Origin: Diphasiastrum complanatum
Taxonomy: Eukaryota; Streptophyta; Lycopodiopsida; Lycopodiales; Lycopodiaceae
Assembly (NCBI GenBank): GCA_029204225.1
Contig: CM055102.1
Location: 42,767,792-42,831,791, forward strand
Length of the DNA: 64,000 bases
Reading direction: 5' to 3'
Notes under the pieces: model-generated
Database searches by the model: none
What the model was told of the DNA's origin: nothing
Seen by the model: the letters and a program-made list of their open reading frames with translations, nothing else
Program-made: the position numbers and the translations under genes
Shown here: positions 48,173 to 61,174 of the stretch, one piece after another
How the letters are laid out: every line of letters starts with the position of its first letter
Numbering within the stretch: the first letter of the stretch is position 1

Positions 48173-49129
48173 CGACAAAGTTTTACGAATGTTATTGGCA
48201 TTCCTTGTCAAAAAAGAAAAATCATATGATATAGGTTTAATTCTTCTTTTATATTTTTTGATTGTTATTTCCTAACTAAATTTGGAATATTTTCACCAAA
48301 AGTGCCATAACTTTGTCATTATAGCTCTAGTTTAGAAAATTATTTGTACCTCCCAAAAGCTAAGAAAAAAGACTATTGATCCAAAACAAGGAATCACACA
48401 ACAACCAAATAATAATAGGTCTGAAATTGAATCAAACAATTATGAAAATTGAAAATCAAGAAAACTATCTAACTAGCGAATAGAAACTTTGCCAAACTTC
48501 AAGAAAACCACCAAATCTGATGGGAAAGGATCTATTGCTCTTATCCAAAATTGTCATGTGCCAATCCTAACATAGAAACATCTAACTCACTTTAAACAAC
48601 AGATTAGCAAGGTGTAAACAAAAAATCAAGCAACTAATCAAGAATAAAGGGAACTAGACAATTGACTACCCATGTATTCTACCAAGTGTTACTCTGCACA
48701 CAGAGCCAGAGTAGTTTTGCAAGTATTGCAGTCTGTGTCCAAAAACATGACCAAATATGCAGGTAGCAAAATAGAGAGCTGTAATTCCTACATGTATCAG
48801 ATGAGTAGACCCAAAATAGATTGCATTTGATCCTAGATCAATGATAAAAAAAATATGCAGGAAGAGTCTTGAATAAATTATATCACCAAGGAGGAAACTG
48901 TGAGCTTAATTTCCAATAGATTAAAGGTCACATGATATTTGAAGGAGTCAAGCAGGAAACAAATCATAATAGAGTCTTATATGTTCAAGAAATGACATAG
49001 TAAAGTTTTATAGTAAGCCAAAGTATGAATCACTATTCTCTTTTTATAGTAAAGCTTCTATCTATTGCTATAGAGACCACACCATATGAGATCACAATGG
49101 AAGACAGACAATTAGTAAGAGGTCTTTGT
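48173..49129. other. No gene seen
   Basis: AT-rich, no recognised frame or repeat. Confidence 0.4.
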
Positions 49130-49480
49130 TGGGTCTATATCCTCTCCATACCTTATCTCATTTCTAATCTAGATCCATTCATTTGTTGTATGTAAACACT
49201 TTTATTATACAGTCGCGTGCTCTACATAAATACACTGGTTTTCTGAGAGTCTGCATAAATACAAAGGATTTGATGATAGTGTTCTGACGGCCGAACTATC
49301 GATATGAGTATCATTGTCTATACAGCCAAGTCGACAAGTCGGACAGGTCGAACGGGTCTTTCAAACATGTCTCCAATAATAAAGTATTTATGCCGACTGT
49401 GCGACAATGCATGTAAATTGCAACGATATGAATGGAACTAGATTAACATGAGATTTAGGAGAGTAGATGAAATAGATCCA
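49130..49480 (-). repeat. Probable 3' LTR of a minus-strand copia element
   Basis: Lies directly downstream (minus strand) of the copia RNase H end, after a purine-rich taagagggg tract (reverse complement at 49483-49495). The outer boundary is not defined. Confidence 0.45.
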
Positions 49481-49490
49481 ATAGCCCCTC

Positions 49491-49805
49491 TTAATAAGGA
49501 TCCGTAAATGCCTTGATATGTAGACTAAGCACTGCACAAAGTTTTTTGTGTGCATCAATGCTCAATGCCTTGGTAAACACATCTACAATCATGTCTTGTG
49601 TCTGACAGTATGTTAAGCTTGCCTCTCTGTTGAGAACCTGACCCCTGACATAGTGATATCGAATCTCAATGTGCTTACTCCTATAAACACTATTGCGAGT
49701 TGAGTGAGAAGGTTTGCGAGGTTCTCCTAAGGTATTTAAGATTTTTTTGTAAAAACTCATAAAAATACACCCACTTTTAAGAAAAAATTCCTTTTTTTTG
49801 TGCAT
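49491..49805 (-). pseudogene. Copia RNase H C-terminus, minus strand
   Basis: HSTRNSVYRSKHIEIRYHYV, then LTYCQTQDMIVDVFTKALS, are the terminal RNase H blocks of a Ty1/copia polyprotein (usual forms R.KHI.. and D..TK.L). Only the last ~85 residues remain. It is a different family from the plus-strand copia element that starts 80 bp to the right. Confidence 0.8.
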
Positions 49806-49879
49806 GTTATTTTAAAAAACTACCTATTTCTTCTAAGCTGTTTAAAAACAAAAAATATATATTAAGACATTTCTTTCTT

Positions 49880-52318
49880 AAGTAGAACATTTGGATATTC
49901 ATGGATTTACTACAATTAGCAATAGTGGAACTAAGATGTATGTAACATTCATTGATGATTTTAGAAGATTTTGTTGGATCTATCTACTAAAGAGCAAGGA
50001 TGAAGTGTATGATGTCTTTGTCAAGTTCAAGAATGCAAGGGAGAACCAATTTTCCACAAAGATCAAGTGCTTGAGAGGTGACAATGGTGGTGAGTACATA
50101 TCTAACAAGTTCAAGGCCTTTTGTGATGAGCATGGGATCAAGAGGGAGTATACAACATCAAGGACCCCACAACAAAATGAAGTGGCTGAAAGGAAGAATA
50201 GGACTTTATGTGAAAGTGCTAAAGCTATGAGGTTAAGTGCTAATCTTGACAAACCATTTTGGGATCAAGCTTTGTTGTGTGCCAATTTCTTGTGCAATAG
50301 GTGGCTGAGTGCTATTTTGGATGGAAGGACACCTTTTGAGATGCTATTCAAGAGGAGGCCGAGTGTCAACTTTCTAAGAACCTCTGGATGCACATGCTAT
50401 GTCAACATTACTCTTGATGATAGGACCAAGGAGGATCCATCTTCAAGAAGAGGTATTTTTGTTGGATATAGTGAGGTGAGTAAAGCCTACAAGGTTTGTT
50501 GGTAGAGATGTCATTTTTGATTAGAGGAACATTCCAAAAGTGTCTTCAAGCATGATTGATGGTAGAGTGGATGGATCTAACATTCTTGATGTTGATGAGA
50601 AGGATCTTACTTTGGATGGTGGTGATGATGGACCTTCATCAAGTCAAAAGCTAAGGAGAACATCAAGAGAAAGACAAGTACCTTCAAGGCTCACATATGA
50701 TCAAAAGGGTAAGCAAGTAGTTTCTGGAAATTATGTTGCTTTCCTAACCTCTTTGGATGAGCCTACAAATGTAGATCAATCAAGGAAAGACGAGGAGTGG
50801 ATCCAAGCAATGGATCTCGAGTATCAAGCTCTTATGAAGAATGGAACATGGAGATTGGTGGAGTTGCCTAAGGACAAGATAGCTATTGGATGCAAATGGA
50901 TCTTCAAGGTGAAGACAAACCAAGATGGATATATCAACAAGTACAAGGCAAGGTTATTGGCAAAAGGATATGCTCAACAACAAGGAATTGACTATGATGA
51001 GACCTTTGCACCCGTGGAAAAGATGGTAAGCATTCGAGTCATCATTTCACTTGCTACACTTTATAGATAAGATCTATGGCAAATGGACATTTCAAATGCA
51101 TTCTTGAATGGTGACCTTGAGGAGGAAGTGTACATGGAGCAACCCGAGAGCTACATTTCATCAACAAAGCCAAATCATGTGTGTCTTCTACAAAAGAGTT
51201 TGTATGGCCTTAAGCAAGCACCAAGGAGTTGGTATGCTAAGATTAACACTTTTTTACTCTCTCAAGGCTTTGTTATGAGTGAGTATGATCATTCACTTTA
51301 TTATAGGTTTGCTGGAAATGATGTTACCATCTTGCTTATCTATGTGGATGATATCATCTTGAGTGGTGGAGACAATCAAGATGTGGAGGATATCAAGAAT
51401 GCTCTTAAGAAGGAGTTTGAGGTGCATGATCTTGGTAATTTGCAGTAAATTTTAGGAATAGAAGTCATTAGATCTTCTCAATCTACTTTCATTTGTCAAG
51501 AGAAGTATGCTAATTCTATTCTAGAAATATTTCATATGGTAGATGCAAAAGCTATCGATACACCTATGGAGTCTCATGTAAAGCTAACTATAAGAGGTAA
51601 TGAAAGATCCTTCGAGGACATTACTCTCTATAGGAAGCTAGTTGGTTCACTCATCTATCTAACCATTACTAGACCTGATCTAAGATATTGTGCTGGAAGA
51701 TTGAGTCAATTCATGCAAGATCCTAGTGAGGAGCATTGGAAGCTAGGAAAGCGAGTTTTGAGGTACATCATTGGAACTCGAGATTTTGGCATATTGTATG
51801 AGGGATCATCACCTAATCTTTTTGGATTTTCAGATTCGGACTATGCTAGAGATGTAATGAATAGGAAATCCATTAGTGCTTATTGTATTTTCATAGGTGA
51901 TGGAGCTATATCATGGATGTCAAATAAACAAGCCACTATCTCATTGCCATCTAGTGAGGCCGAGTACAAAGCTCTTACACATTGCACAAAGGAGATGGTA
52001 TGGATCAAGAGGATGATCAAGGATCTTCACTTGCTGGATTTTTTAGAGAGCCCAATCATCTTTTGTGACAATCAATCAGCCCAAATAATGGCATCCAATC
52101 CTATCTTTCATGCTAGGAGCAAGCATATTGAGATACAATATCATTTTGTGAGGGAGTGAGTCATTACAAAGGAGGTGGAGCTTCAACATGTGTCTTCAAG
52201 GGAATGTGTAGCTGATATCTTCACCAAAGCATTGGGAAAAGACTTGTTCATGAAGCATAGGACTTCACTTGGAGTATTATCAAAGTCTAGGCTAAAACTA
52301 GTTGAAGAGGGAGTGTGA
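49880..52318 (+). pseudogene. Ty1/copia pol (integrase, RT, RNase H), 5'-truncated, several stops
   Basis: Integrase runs 49891-50505: FIDDFRRFCWIYLLKSKDEV, LRGDNGGEYISNKFKAFC, TPQQNEVAERKNRT (D, D and E present) and the RRGIFVGYSEVSKAYKV end. RT follows in pieces: EWIQAMDLEYQAL, GCKWIFKVK, GYAQQQGIDYDETFAPV, MDISNAFLNGDLEEEVYMEQ, YGLKQAPRSWY and the catalytic YVDDIILSG. RNase H ends with RSKHIEIQYHFVRE and FTKALGKDLFMKH. Breaks: a frame change near 50500, TAA at 51068 and 51446, TGA near 52158. Gag and protease are missing; the 5' side abuts an opposite-strand copia relic at about 49870. Confidence 0.93.
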
Positions 52319-52974
52319 AAGTTGTTAACTAGTTTCATCACATTTTGCAATATTTTCATATTTGGCATATTGAGGCCAAAACTTGTTTTAGACTTAGAGG
52401 TTGACTTTTAAAAGTTCATTAGTCTAAATTTCATTTGAATAAACACTTTTTGAAAGTGTGGGAAATTTAGAATGCGAGTTTGAGTAGATTCAAATTGAAT
52501 AGTTGGGTACATTGAATCTAGACCCAAAATTAGTAGGGTTAGCATTTTGGTGGGAAAGCCAAGTGGCCAAATAGGGTTTGGACCTATTATAAAAGGATGT
52601 AACTGATGGAGAGAGTGATCTTCTCTCTTCTCTATCTCATTTCATGCTTATACATGGTTCTCTTGGGTTCTACTATCCATTGGTGCACTATCTTGGTGAT
52701 TGCTTGCAATTCTATGTGTAGAATGATCTATATTTGCTATTTTTAGATCCACACGTGTGAAATGCAGTAGCTTGCTGGTTTTGTACGGACAACAACAGTA
52801 CATAATCATTTCATTCAAGTTTGATCAAGTTCTATTGGTGTTTGCATCTCAATTTGTGTGTAGATGCTGATTTTTTTACATTGGTGAGATTGATAGTGTA
52901 TTTCTCTTTCTAACCAAAGATCATTCAAGTAGATTGGATCTTAAGGATCTGAAATCTCTCACAAGAACCGAGGA
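52314..52974 (+). repeat. 3' LTR of the copia element
   Basis: Starts TGTGAAAG right after the polypurine tract gaagagggag and probably ends TCTCACA at 52974 (661 bp). The beginning and several inner blocks match the LTR at 61171-61803, including ctatgtgtagaatg and cacacgtgtgaa. Confidence 0.75.
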
Positions 52975-55900
52975 TGGGCCTCGAGCGAGCTTTTTCATAA
53001 ATACAAGTGAGCTTTTCATAGTGAATTTTTTTTTAGCTTGCAAATGACATGGTGGGCTCTACTAAACATGAGTGTGCTTCTCTCACATGTTTTCTCAACG
53101 TGTCATTTGCTAGCATTGCTAAATGACCATAGCAAGAATCAAGCTATATCTATTACCTTTGGCTCATCCCAATAATTCACCAACCATATGTAAAGATATA
53201 TTTGTTTTCCAATCCAATGACAGAACTCCCACGGTTATTGGCCTCAGATCAACTATAATGTCACCGGGATTGCTAATATGTGCACCATGTAATTCATGAG
53301 ATTTTTTTTTCTCTTTGTGTTCTACTTGTGCAAAAAACACAACATTAGTTAGTGGCCACTCACCCCATAAGTTAGTGGCCACTCACCCATCGTATTCAGA
53401 TACAATATGGTAAAATGTATATTCTCACCTCTCCATGGCTAGCCACTCAAATCGAGTTCCCACTCACTACACTTGATGTTGCCCTTACATAATCCCCAAA
53501 TGGAGTCCAACATTAACTTTCCAATCCTCAAAAGTGCTCTATATTATAGCAGCCTTCTACTTACCAGCCTATCTATGGGCCAAGCAATGCAACTCTTCAC
53601 TACACCATGGATAGTATACAAGTCAGCATTCTCGATCAAAATAGGCACTTGCATGACATCATCATGGCATGCATTGTTGGATGGTTTACGGATCCCGAGG
53701 CAACCCTAACACTCTGTATCTCGTCGTTACTTCCTTTTGATCCCTTCATAAATTAGCTTCTATGCAAACAACATACGCACATATGAACAAACAATTTGAC
53801 ATGTGCATGTGGAAAACCAATAATGCTATGGGAGATTGAGATCTTTATTATTGATTTTGATCAAACAACTACCTTGATATGAAGAAATACATGTCCTCAT
53901 CAAATTCAAGTGAAATTACAAATAATGTTGGGAGACATAATACTTTATGAAGTTAATGTTGAGATTCTATTATATATTGTATGTAATAATAAAATTCTAA
54001 AATAGAACTACTTTATAACAACAACTTAAGCCGTGAAAATTTTGTTGCAACATTTAGATTGTAGAAGTTCACAAATTAACCAAAACTCAATAAAATATAT
54101 CAAATTTTCTTTCAGGATGAAATGACAAATGAAAATTTATACTTGGAGATCCAAAACTAAATAAGGCCCACTACACACCTTGTCCATTATTATCATGATA
54201 CATCACTTATTGAGCTCAACTTTAACAAATAAATATTAAAACATATATTGTTTTTAAATAAACAACAAGCAAAATAAGAGATTGACAATAAAGTTTCCAC
54301 CCAAGAATCCAGCTCCAGGTATGATAAGAGATAACAGGTTCATGCATAGGCCACATACCTCAGGTAGAAAGCTTGAGAGTAAATTTGCTAATGCATCCAT
54401 CATTGCTTTTGATAAAAAGTTTCCAGGTATTCTCTAAAACATATGTTTCTTGTTGTATGTATAATCACCTCTTGTTAGGTCATGAAAATCGAACAAATTG
54501 AAGGGCCAAACCATGTCATTGAGTAGTTGTTGAAAAAATGTATTTCAAAGCACCACGAAGGGGTTGAAGCTAGAAGTAGCATTGTGATTTGACCAACCAA
54601 AAAAAATAATGGAAGGACAAGAAGAGCTCAACAAGATTTTCAAGATAAAAGGTCCAAGCCTGCAAAAACTAGGGAAGATAATTGAGGTTAAAAAATGTGA
54701 GATATTGGTTTAAGTGATGTGGAATAACAAAGGATTTAGTAAAAAATTTAAATTTTTTTATTTTAATGATTGATGAATTTCATTGAAGGTTGTGACGTCT
54801 CTAAAGCGGAGGGACTAATTCTTGAGAAAAAGACGGTGAATGTAACTCTCCCTTTAACTCTTTACAAGTAGTGCAATGTTTCCATGCAAGAAGGATTGTC
54901 TATGGAGGATTGTCCAGGAAAGACACATTGCAAATGATATATTCTCTATGGGTGCTATTTGAAGAGGATGAAGCATGAAATTTGGGTTTCTTCTTATCAT
55001 GAAAGAGATCTTCTTGTAAACAAATTTTTCTAGATTTATTTTCTTTTTTGGTCATAGCTATTATCTTATTGATAAGGTGTAGATTTTAATCTCCCTCTTG
55101 AAGCTAGAAGATAACAACATGTGAAAGGCTCTATCATTAAACAGTTAACACTTTCAAATCAAGTCTTCTTTCAAATCATGAGTTGTCTCGTCATTTTTTT
55201 ATTTTGAATATAGTATTGAAAAAGAGCTATAAAGTTAAAGTTGAAAATTTAATCATGGCTCAAAGCATGGGTCACATGGTCACCTTTATTTCTCAAATCA
55301 TGAAAAGAACCTTGCAAGAAGATACTTTTACTCCTGACTATCAATTTAAAAAAATTCACAGATTTGAGAAAGGCTTACTCCATGGCACTTTCCCTCTTTG
55401 CTCAAAGTTTATAAATTTTTCAAGGTTTCTTCCCCTTTGTTTCAAAATGAATTTAACTTCTTGGCCCCCTTTTTATCTCATATTAGCTCTTGCTTCCTTT
55501 GAAAAGCTCAACAAGATAAAAAGAACCTTGAGCAACATGTAGCCACCCTTGATTTTTTTAACTTTCAAGGTTTTTCATATGCTCTAGTTAGTTAGCACAA
55601 CTTCAGTAAAGAACTTTTTCTAACATATTGTGTAGTCTATTCTTGAACTAAAACAAAAGAGAACTCGCCCCACTAGTATGCATTTAAACCACAATTTATG
55701 TTGTTATGTTTCACTCTAATTGCTCAACTATTATCAAGATGCTTTTGTAATCATATGCTACATATTCAAGAATTCCCATACTTTTTGGACTCTTTGGTTT
55801 CTTTATAAGTTTTCACAAATATAAATTCTGTCTTTTATTTCTTCTGTTTGTGGCTATTTAATGATTCGTATCATTTGTAGTTGTTATCATCCCGAAATCC

Positions 55901-56099
55901 TTAAACTACATGTTCAAACTATTATTGGTTAGTAAAGATCATCGGTTTTACATGTTTGCAATGATCGTTGTTTTTGCACTTTTTACGATAGAATTACTCT
56001 AAAGTTTTTTGTTATAAAAATGTTTGGAAGTAAATTTATGATACTATTGGAGATGGGTGGTTACTAGTCATCTCGCACTGGTATTCTTGAAAAAAATTT
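52975..56099. other. No supported gene
   Basis: AT-rich. A 22-bp tandem word agttagtggccactcaccc occurs at about 53347 and 53370. A 119-residue frame at 55183-55542 is Lys/Phe/Leu-rich with no recognised domain. Confidence 0.4.
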
Positions 56100-56510
56100 G
56101 TGTTCAGAAATGACTCTGTGCTTTTACAAGTATATGCTCTAGTAATGTTCATTTTTGGACATAAGTTACATGGCTTACAAGGTAGACTTGTTGTGTATTG
56201 CCATTGTATTGGAGGAAAATACCTTGAGACTAAGAACTATGGTGGTCGTGGCATATTGGATACAGCAATCTTGGCAAAATGCATGGATTATCCATGCAAC
56301 AAAATTGAGTTATTTGCAACAATGACAACTCACGGTGCTTCAGATGATTTGTTGTCATTGTACCTTGTGCAAAGTTTTGGCTCATTGAGCTATTACATCT
56401 TAGGTAGTATATTGTCATCTTTGTATGTGTCTAAGACTATTTTATGTCATTCAGAAGCCATCAATGATACCAAAGACGAAATTGTTACTAAGTTTTGCAA
56501 TATTGAAGAT

Positions 56511-56512
<2 letters not shown>
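56100..56512 (+). other. Unrecognised open frame ahead of the GT microsatellite
   Basis: About 138 codons open before the frame runs into (GT)n, where any long frame is an artefact. It contains GGKYLETKNYGGRGILDTA and KIELFATMTTHGASDDL, less biased than the neighbours and perhaps an eroded coding piece, but no family is recognised. Confidence 0.2.

Positions 56513-56584
<72 letters not shown>
56513..56584. repeat. (GT)n microsatellite, 36 units
   Basis: Uninterrupted GT/TG over 72 bp. Confidence 0.98.
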
Positions 56585-56586
<2 letters not shown>

Positions 56587-57634
56587 TGAGTGTGAGATGT
56601 CTTCCACACAATAAATTTCTAGGGCAGTGTGAAGATGTTATTGAACGTTGCTTTGTATTCAAAATGTCCACAACGGCACCGACATTTGGTGTGGTTCTAG
56701 TGAATAGGATGGCATGAATTGGAGATGGCAACTTTAGAAGGTCATGGGCTTGCTTTGACCACGTTAGGTGAGTACATGGTTGGACGACTATGGGAGCACA
56801 TGTTTATGTACGTAGGTGTTGAATCTCATGGTCAGAAGCAATCATGTCTTTTTCATTGTGGGCAAAGTCCTCAAATACACACAACTCAATATGTATTCAA
56901 GAAATATTAAGATGAAAACAAAGGCATCTGTTGCAACTGAAAGAATGCATCAACATTAGATGAAGCTTCATAACATTTCAGGTTTATAAGGGCATGGTGG
57001 GCTAGTGGAAAAGTTGCAAATGCCAATTTGCCAGTAATGGATTGTTGGTTGAGTTGGTTAATGCACTCAAAGAAAGACTCTCCAATCTTGTCCTTGTCTT
57101 TCAAATTTTGATGGGTGACTAAAGCTTATCTGCAAAATACAAATAAGATTTAGAAAAAAAAAACAATTCAGAATCACTGATGTGCTAGATGAAACAAATT
57201 ACATGAGTAGTTTGAAACAAAATCTTACTTGAAAGCATATATTCTTTTTTTTCTGTTGACCCCCACTTGATGAAAGCTTGTCAATACCTTTTAACATAAC
57301 TCTTTTTTGCTTATTGTTCAGTATTTTCTTCCGTAATGTGTTTACTTTTGCATTTATTTGACAGTATGAGGATGCAATGTTTGCACAATTAGTTTTATAT
57401 TGTCATTTTCTTAGTCAAGGTTTAATATAATATTTTGCAAACGAGAATTATCTATCTTCAAGATTTCATTCTCTTCTTTTGTTTGCAACAAAAGAGTTTT
57501 TTCTCTCTGCAGTCAATAAGCAAACCATTCAACATATTTTCCAAACAATGGATTTTTTTTCATTGAATTACAAATGAGCTGGTGGAATGTGCACTATACA
57601 TAGTGGAGACATTTGTTGGTTGGGATAAGATTTC
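56585..57634. other. No supported gene
   Basis: AT-rich sequence with short frames only. Confidence 0.4.
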
Positions 57635-57922
57635 TTTTTTATTACTTTGGGCACACCATCTGGACAATTCGTCAAACCAAGCCAACGAGTAGTAGGGTCA
57701 TATGTATGGAATGGCTTGGACCAGGATTGGCCAAGTGTAAATTATAGATCAAGAATAGCTCAAAGGGAGTCACTCTTCTTTTTTATTACTTTGGGCACAC
57801 CATCTGGACAATTTGTCAAACCAAGCCAACGGGTAGTAGGGTCATATGTATGGAATGGCTTGGACCAAGGTTGGACAAGTGTAAATTATAGATCAAGAGT
57901 AGCTCAAAGGGAGTCACTCTTT
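57635..57922 (+). repeat. 144-bp tandem duplication, open in frame
   Basis: Units 57635-57778 and 57779-57922 differ at only a few positions. The period is exactly 48 codons, and one frame (57647-57940) is open through both. Each unit contains GTPSGQFVKPSQRVVGSYVW and NGLDQ, then VNYRSR and AQRESLF. No family is recognised; recent duplication or a small repeat protein fragment. Confidence 0.9.
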
Positions 57923-58394
57923 TGTGTATATATTCTTTAGAAAAGAGGTAATACAATTCTTTGTTTTACGTAAGCAATTCATATCCTTGCTTTTCCAAGA
58001 TTATAGAAATCCTACCCTATTATTTTGCGACAATTTTTTTCATGAACCACACGCATCGTATATATCTGTTGCACAACATTTTTGATATTTTCTTGTTTAT
58101 CTTCTCAATTTACTATTCCTCTTATTCCAATAAGTGCCTAATGTATCCACATGTCATCTGTTTTTTTCATGGATCAATCTATGTCATAATCGACTCACTA
58201 TTCTATTTTCTAGTTCATCATTAGCTCTTGTCATCTCACAAAGTTCTGCGGGAGGGAGAATCAAGGAGAAATCTTTGAGCTTCAAGAATCAAGAATCATC
58301 TCTAGATATACTTTGATGAGTTTCTGCAACAATCACAATTAATGAGAAATCCGGCTGATCTCAACCGAATTCGACTAGCAATTCAACTAAGAAG
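57923..58394. other. No supported gene
   Basis: AT-rich, only Phe/Ile/Tyr-rich short frames. Confidence 0.4.
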
Positions 58395-58570
58395 AAGGTG
58401 TGCACATCAACCGTAGGCATATCAAATAGGCACATCAACCGAAGGCACATCAACTGAAAGCCACATCAGCCGAAGGACATCAACCAAAGATCACACGAAG
58501 GACACGTCAACCAAAGGTTACATCAATCAAAGGTCACATCAACCAACGAACACATTAGCCGAAGGATTCA
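58395..58570. repeat. Minisatellite of ~16-20-bp units
   Basis: About nine degenerate copies of acatcaaccgaaggc (with variants tcaaccaaagg and ttagccgaagg). Confidence 0.85.
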
Positions 58571-58848
58571 TTGATCGCTTACCAGCATAAGATGATTGTT
58601 CACAAATGTACTTATATCTCACAAATATACTTATACCTCAGAAGTTTTTTGCGAGACCAAATGCTATATCTTGCGACTCTTTGGCGATCTTTGTGAGTGC
58701 TCAACACTCTGACACAATTAATCGATTAATCAAATCACTATTTTGCTACTTACGATATAGTTGTTGACTGCACTCCACGATTCTACAGACCAAGAGAGCA
58801 CCAGAAAGATTGCAATAACTCATGACTACTTCTGTTGAGTTTTAATTC

Positions 58849-60690
58849 ATGGTTGGAAGCATCGTTGTACTTGTGAGCCTAGCCTTAGTGGATATGAAAG
58901 AAATACAACAATGGTACACAAATGCACAGCCAGTTTTTCAGAAGCTGGAGTTTAAGATCCCTCTGGCCCACAATTATCATAGCCACTTCCTAATGACAAC
59001 GACCTATAACCGATACAATCCTACCTTGAATGAGTTTTCATTCAAGCTTTCGAAGAACAGTAGCCACACATTTGTCGTTCCTCTGGCTACCAAAGACTTG
59101 ATGGAGTTTGGATTTCTAGAAGGGCCAATCAGAATCACAAAGAAACTGAAGGAGTTAGAGAGCACTCAACATCTCCAAATCCTAGACAACTCGGTGGACA
59201 GATACAAGAACAAGGATGGCTATCTGCTAAATCCATCAAGAGCAAGGATCTGGCTGTAGCATGCGCATAACCTACCAAGCACACACATGGGCAGAGGTCG
59301 AATATGAATCACATTCCTATGTTCGTATTTTTGCTACTAGCAGAATCACTTGCTCACAAAGTCGCACTCTACAATTGGGCCAACACGATAGAAAATATTC
59401 TACATGAAAGAATCAACAAGAAGCAGACCTTCACCACACTAGGTTACCTACTCTTTGACATTACGCAGTCACAAATTCAACGACATGACCTGAAATCAGT
59501 CTTGCCACCACTGGACAAGGAGCTTAGACAATTGTAGATGATAGCCGAGCCAAATGCAGGTGTTCAAGAAGAGAAACAGCCAAGAGAATCCACATTAGCT
59601 ATGAGGTCATCAAAGAAGGTCACATCCTAGAAGGAAGGAGGCAAATGCATTTCAGGGGGCAACAACCAGAGCAGAAGCAGAAGCAGAAGCAGAGGAGGAG
59701 CAAACACCACCCAGAAAGGAGAAGGAGCAAGAATCAGTGAAGGGCAAAGAGGAACTTACACTCCACGGTCCCTACACATTCCGGCTCAGACATAGAAAGC
59801 AATAATTCTCAATCACCGACAATGCTTCCACAAGCTAAGAAGACCAAGATGATGGTCGTTGACCATGGGCACAAAGCTCATGCATCTCCAAGTAGCACAA
59901 AGATTGACCAAATCTCTTCTAGATCACAATCACAAACCACCGGCTTTTATATCCAAAGCACTGTAGTCGACGATACGGGTGCGATTGATAGCCAAGCCAT
60001 GAATCTAGCAGAAGAAGGAGAGCGCCAAGCAGGAGAAGAATAGGAGACGAAGGAGAGCGCCAAGAAGGAGAAGAGTAGGCAGAAGTGGCCACTACAAGGA
60101 AGGATCAGGATCAAGTTGAGGATGCAGCAATAGGGGAGGAGCACACAATAGCAGCATCAGCTGAGAAGGAGGTATCACGGACGTAGATATGACAATGGGA
60201 TCAACCGAGCCATTGTCATCCTCTCACACCCACACCATTATTATTGATGTTGATCAGTTTGATTACTTTGATACTAATGATATGCTAGAAAGCTTTGGTG
60301 AAATTGTTTCTATAGGAGATGTATATATTAAGGAGGAGTTACATCCATTGTCATTTCCATTCCCATTCCCACCACACCTATCCTTTCTGATACAGTAACC
60401 ACCAACATCTCAATTCTTACCACCACTACCCTACCATCAGACCAACAGTCCTGCTTCTCCCCATAATATTATTCACCTTTCCAATTCCCCCTATTCAAAA
60501 ATGTCAGCAATTTGCTGAAGACTGCCAAGCAGGCTATAGAATCTCATGTCGAGATGTCCTTTCACTTGCACTAGTTGGTAAGTCAAAATGAAGAAATGGA
60601 TGACCTATTAGTCGAGCAGACCAAGGACCTGGAGGCTTGCCATGCGGAGCTCAAAGAGAAACGAATACGAGCTGTAGATGAATCTCCAAA
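58849..60690 (+). pseudogene. Degenerate ORF of unknown family
   Basis: A first frame of 136 codons (58849-59259) includes KEIQQWYTNAQPVFQKLEFK and ends LLNPSRARIWL. A second (59304-59537) includes NWANTIENILHERINKKQTF. Then Lys/Glu/Ser-rich frames run to about 60050, and a charged coiled-coil-like piece (NEEMDDLLVEQTKDLEACHA, near 60590) is cut off at 60690 by a dispersed repeat. Frames alternate with stops, so it is non-functional. The composition (globular start, low-complexity centre, coiled coil) recalls gag-like or transposon accessory proteins, but I cannot name a family. Confidence 0.45.
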
Positions 60691-60935
60691 TTGACTCAAA
60701 AACTCACATTAGATTATGATAGAAATTAAAGTACATATAGAACTCGTGGAGATCCATGCTACAATTCTATTGGACCCCTCAATCATAGCCTCTCTAACCC
60801 TATTGGATGAGTGATAATTTCCCAAATACCCTTACAAGTTGCTAGACTTTTCAAGAGTGCATTTCAATCTTAGGTTTTGGCAAAAGTTCATCATATTGTG
60901 TTTCAATCTATTGTGATCAAGAAATCAACATTTCA
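60690..60935 (-). repeat. Fragment of the dispersed repeat seen at 29570 and 37833
   Basis: 60690-60830 shares atctccaaattgactcaaaa, aaagtacatatagaa.ctcgtgg and catagcctc.ctaa.cctattgg with 29680-29815. Confidence 0.75.
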
Positions 60936-61174
60936 GTCCAAATATTGGCAAGCAATCCTATTTTTCATGCTAGGAGCAAGCATATTGAGGTGGCATATCA
61001 CTTTCTGAGGGAACAAGTCATGGCAAAGGAGGTGGAGCTTCAACATGTTTCTTCAAGGGAATGTGTGGTTGATATTTTCACCAAAGCATTGGGAAAAGAC
61101 CTGTTCATAAAGCATATAACATCACTTGGTGTACTTTCTAAATCTATGCTAAAACTACTTGAAGAGGGAGTGTG
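60936..61174 (+). pseudogene. Copia RNase H C-terminus
   Basis: Opens with MASNPIFHARSKHIEVAYHF and continues to SSRECVVDIFTKALGKDLFI and LKLLEEGV. About 85% identical to the end of the 49880 element, so it is the same family. All upstream pol is missing; the stop is next to the LTR start. Confidence 0.88.

Noticed and set aside
56447-56731. Thr/His or Cys/Val repeat frames over the GT microsatellite
   Set aside because: Repeat-generated frames without flanking coding features.
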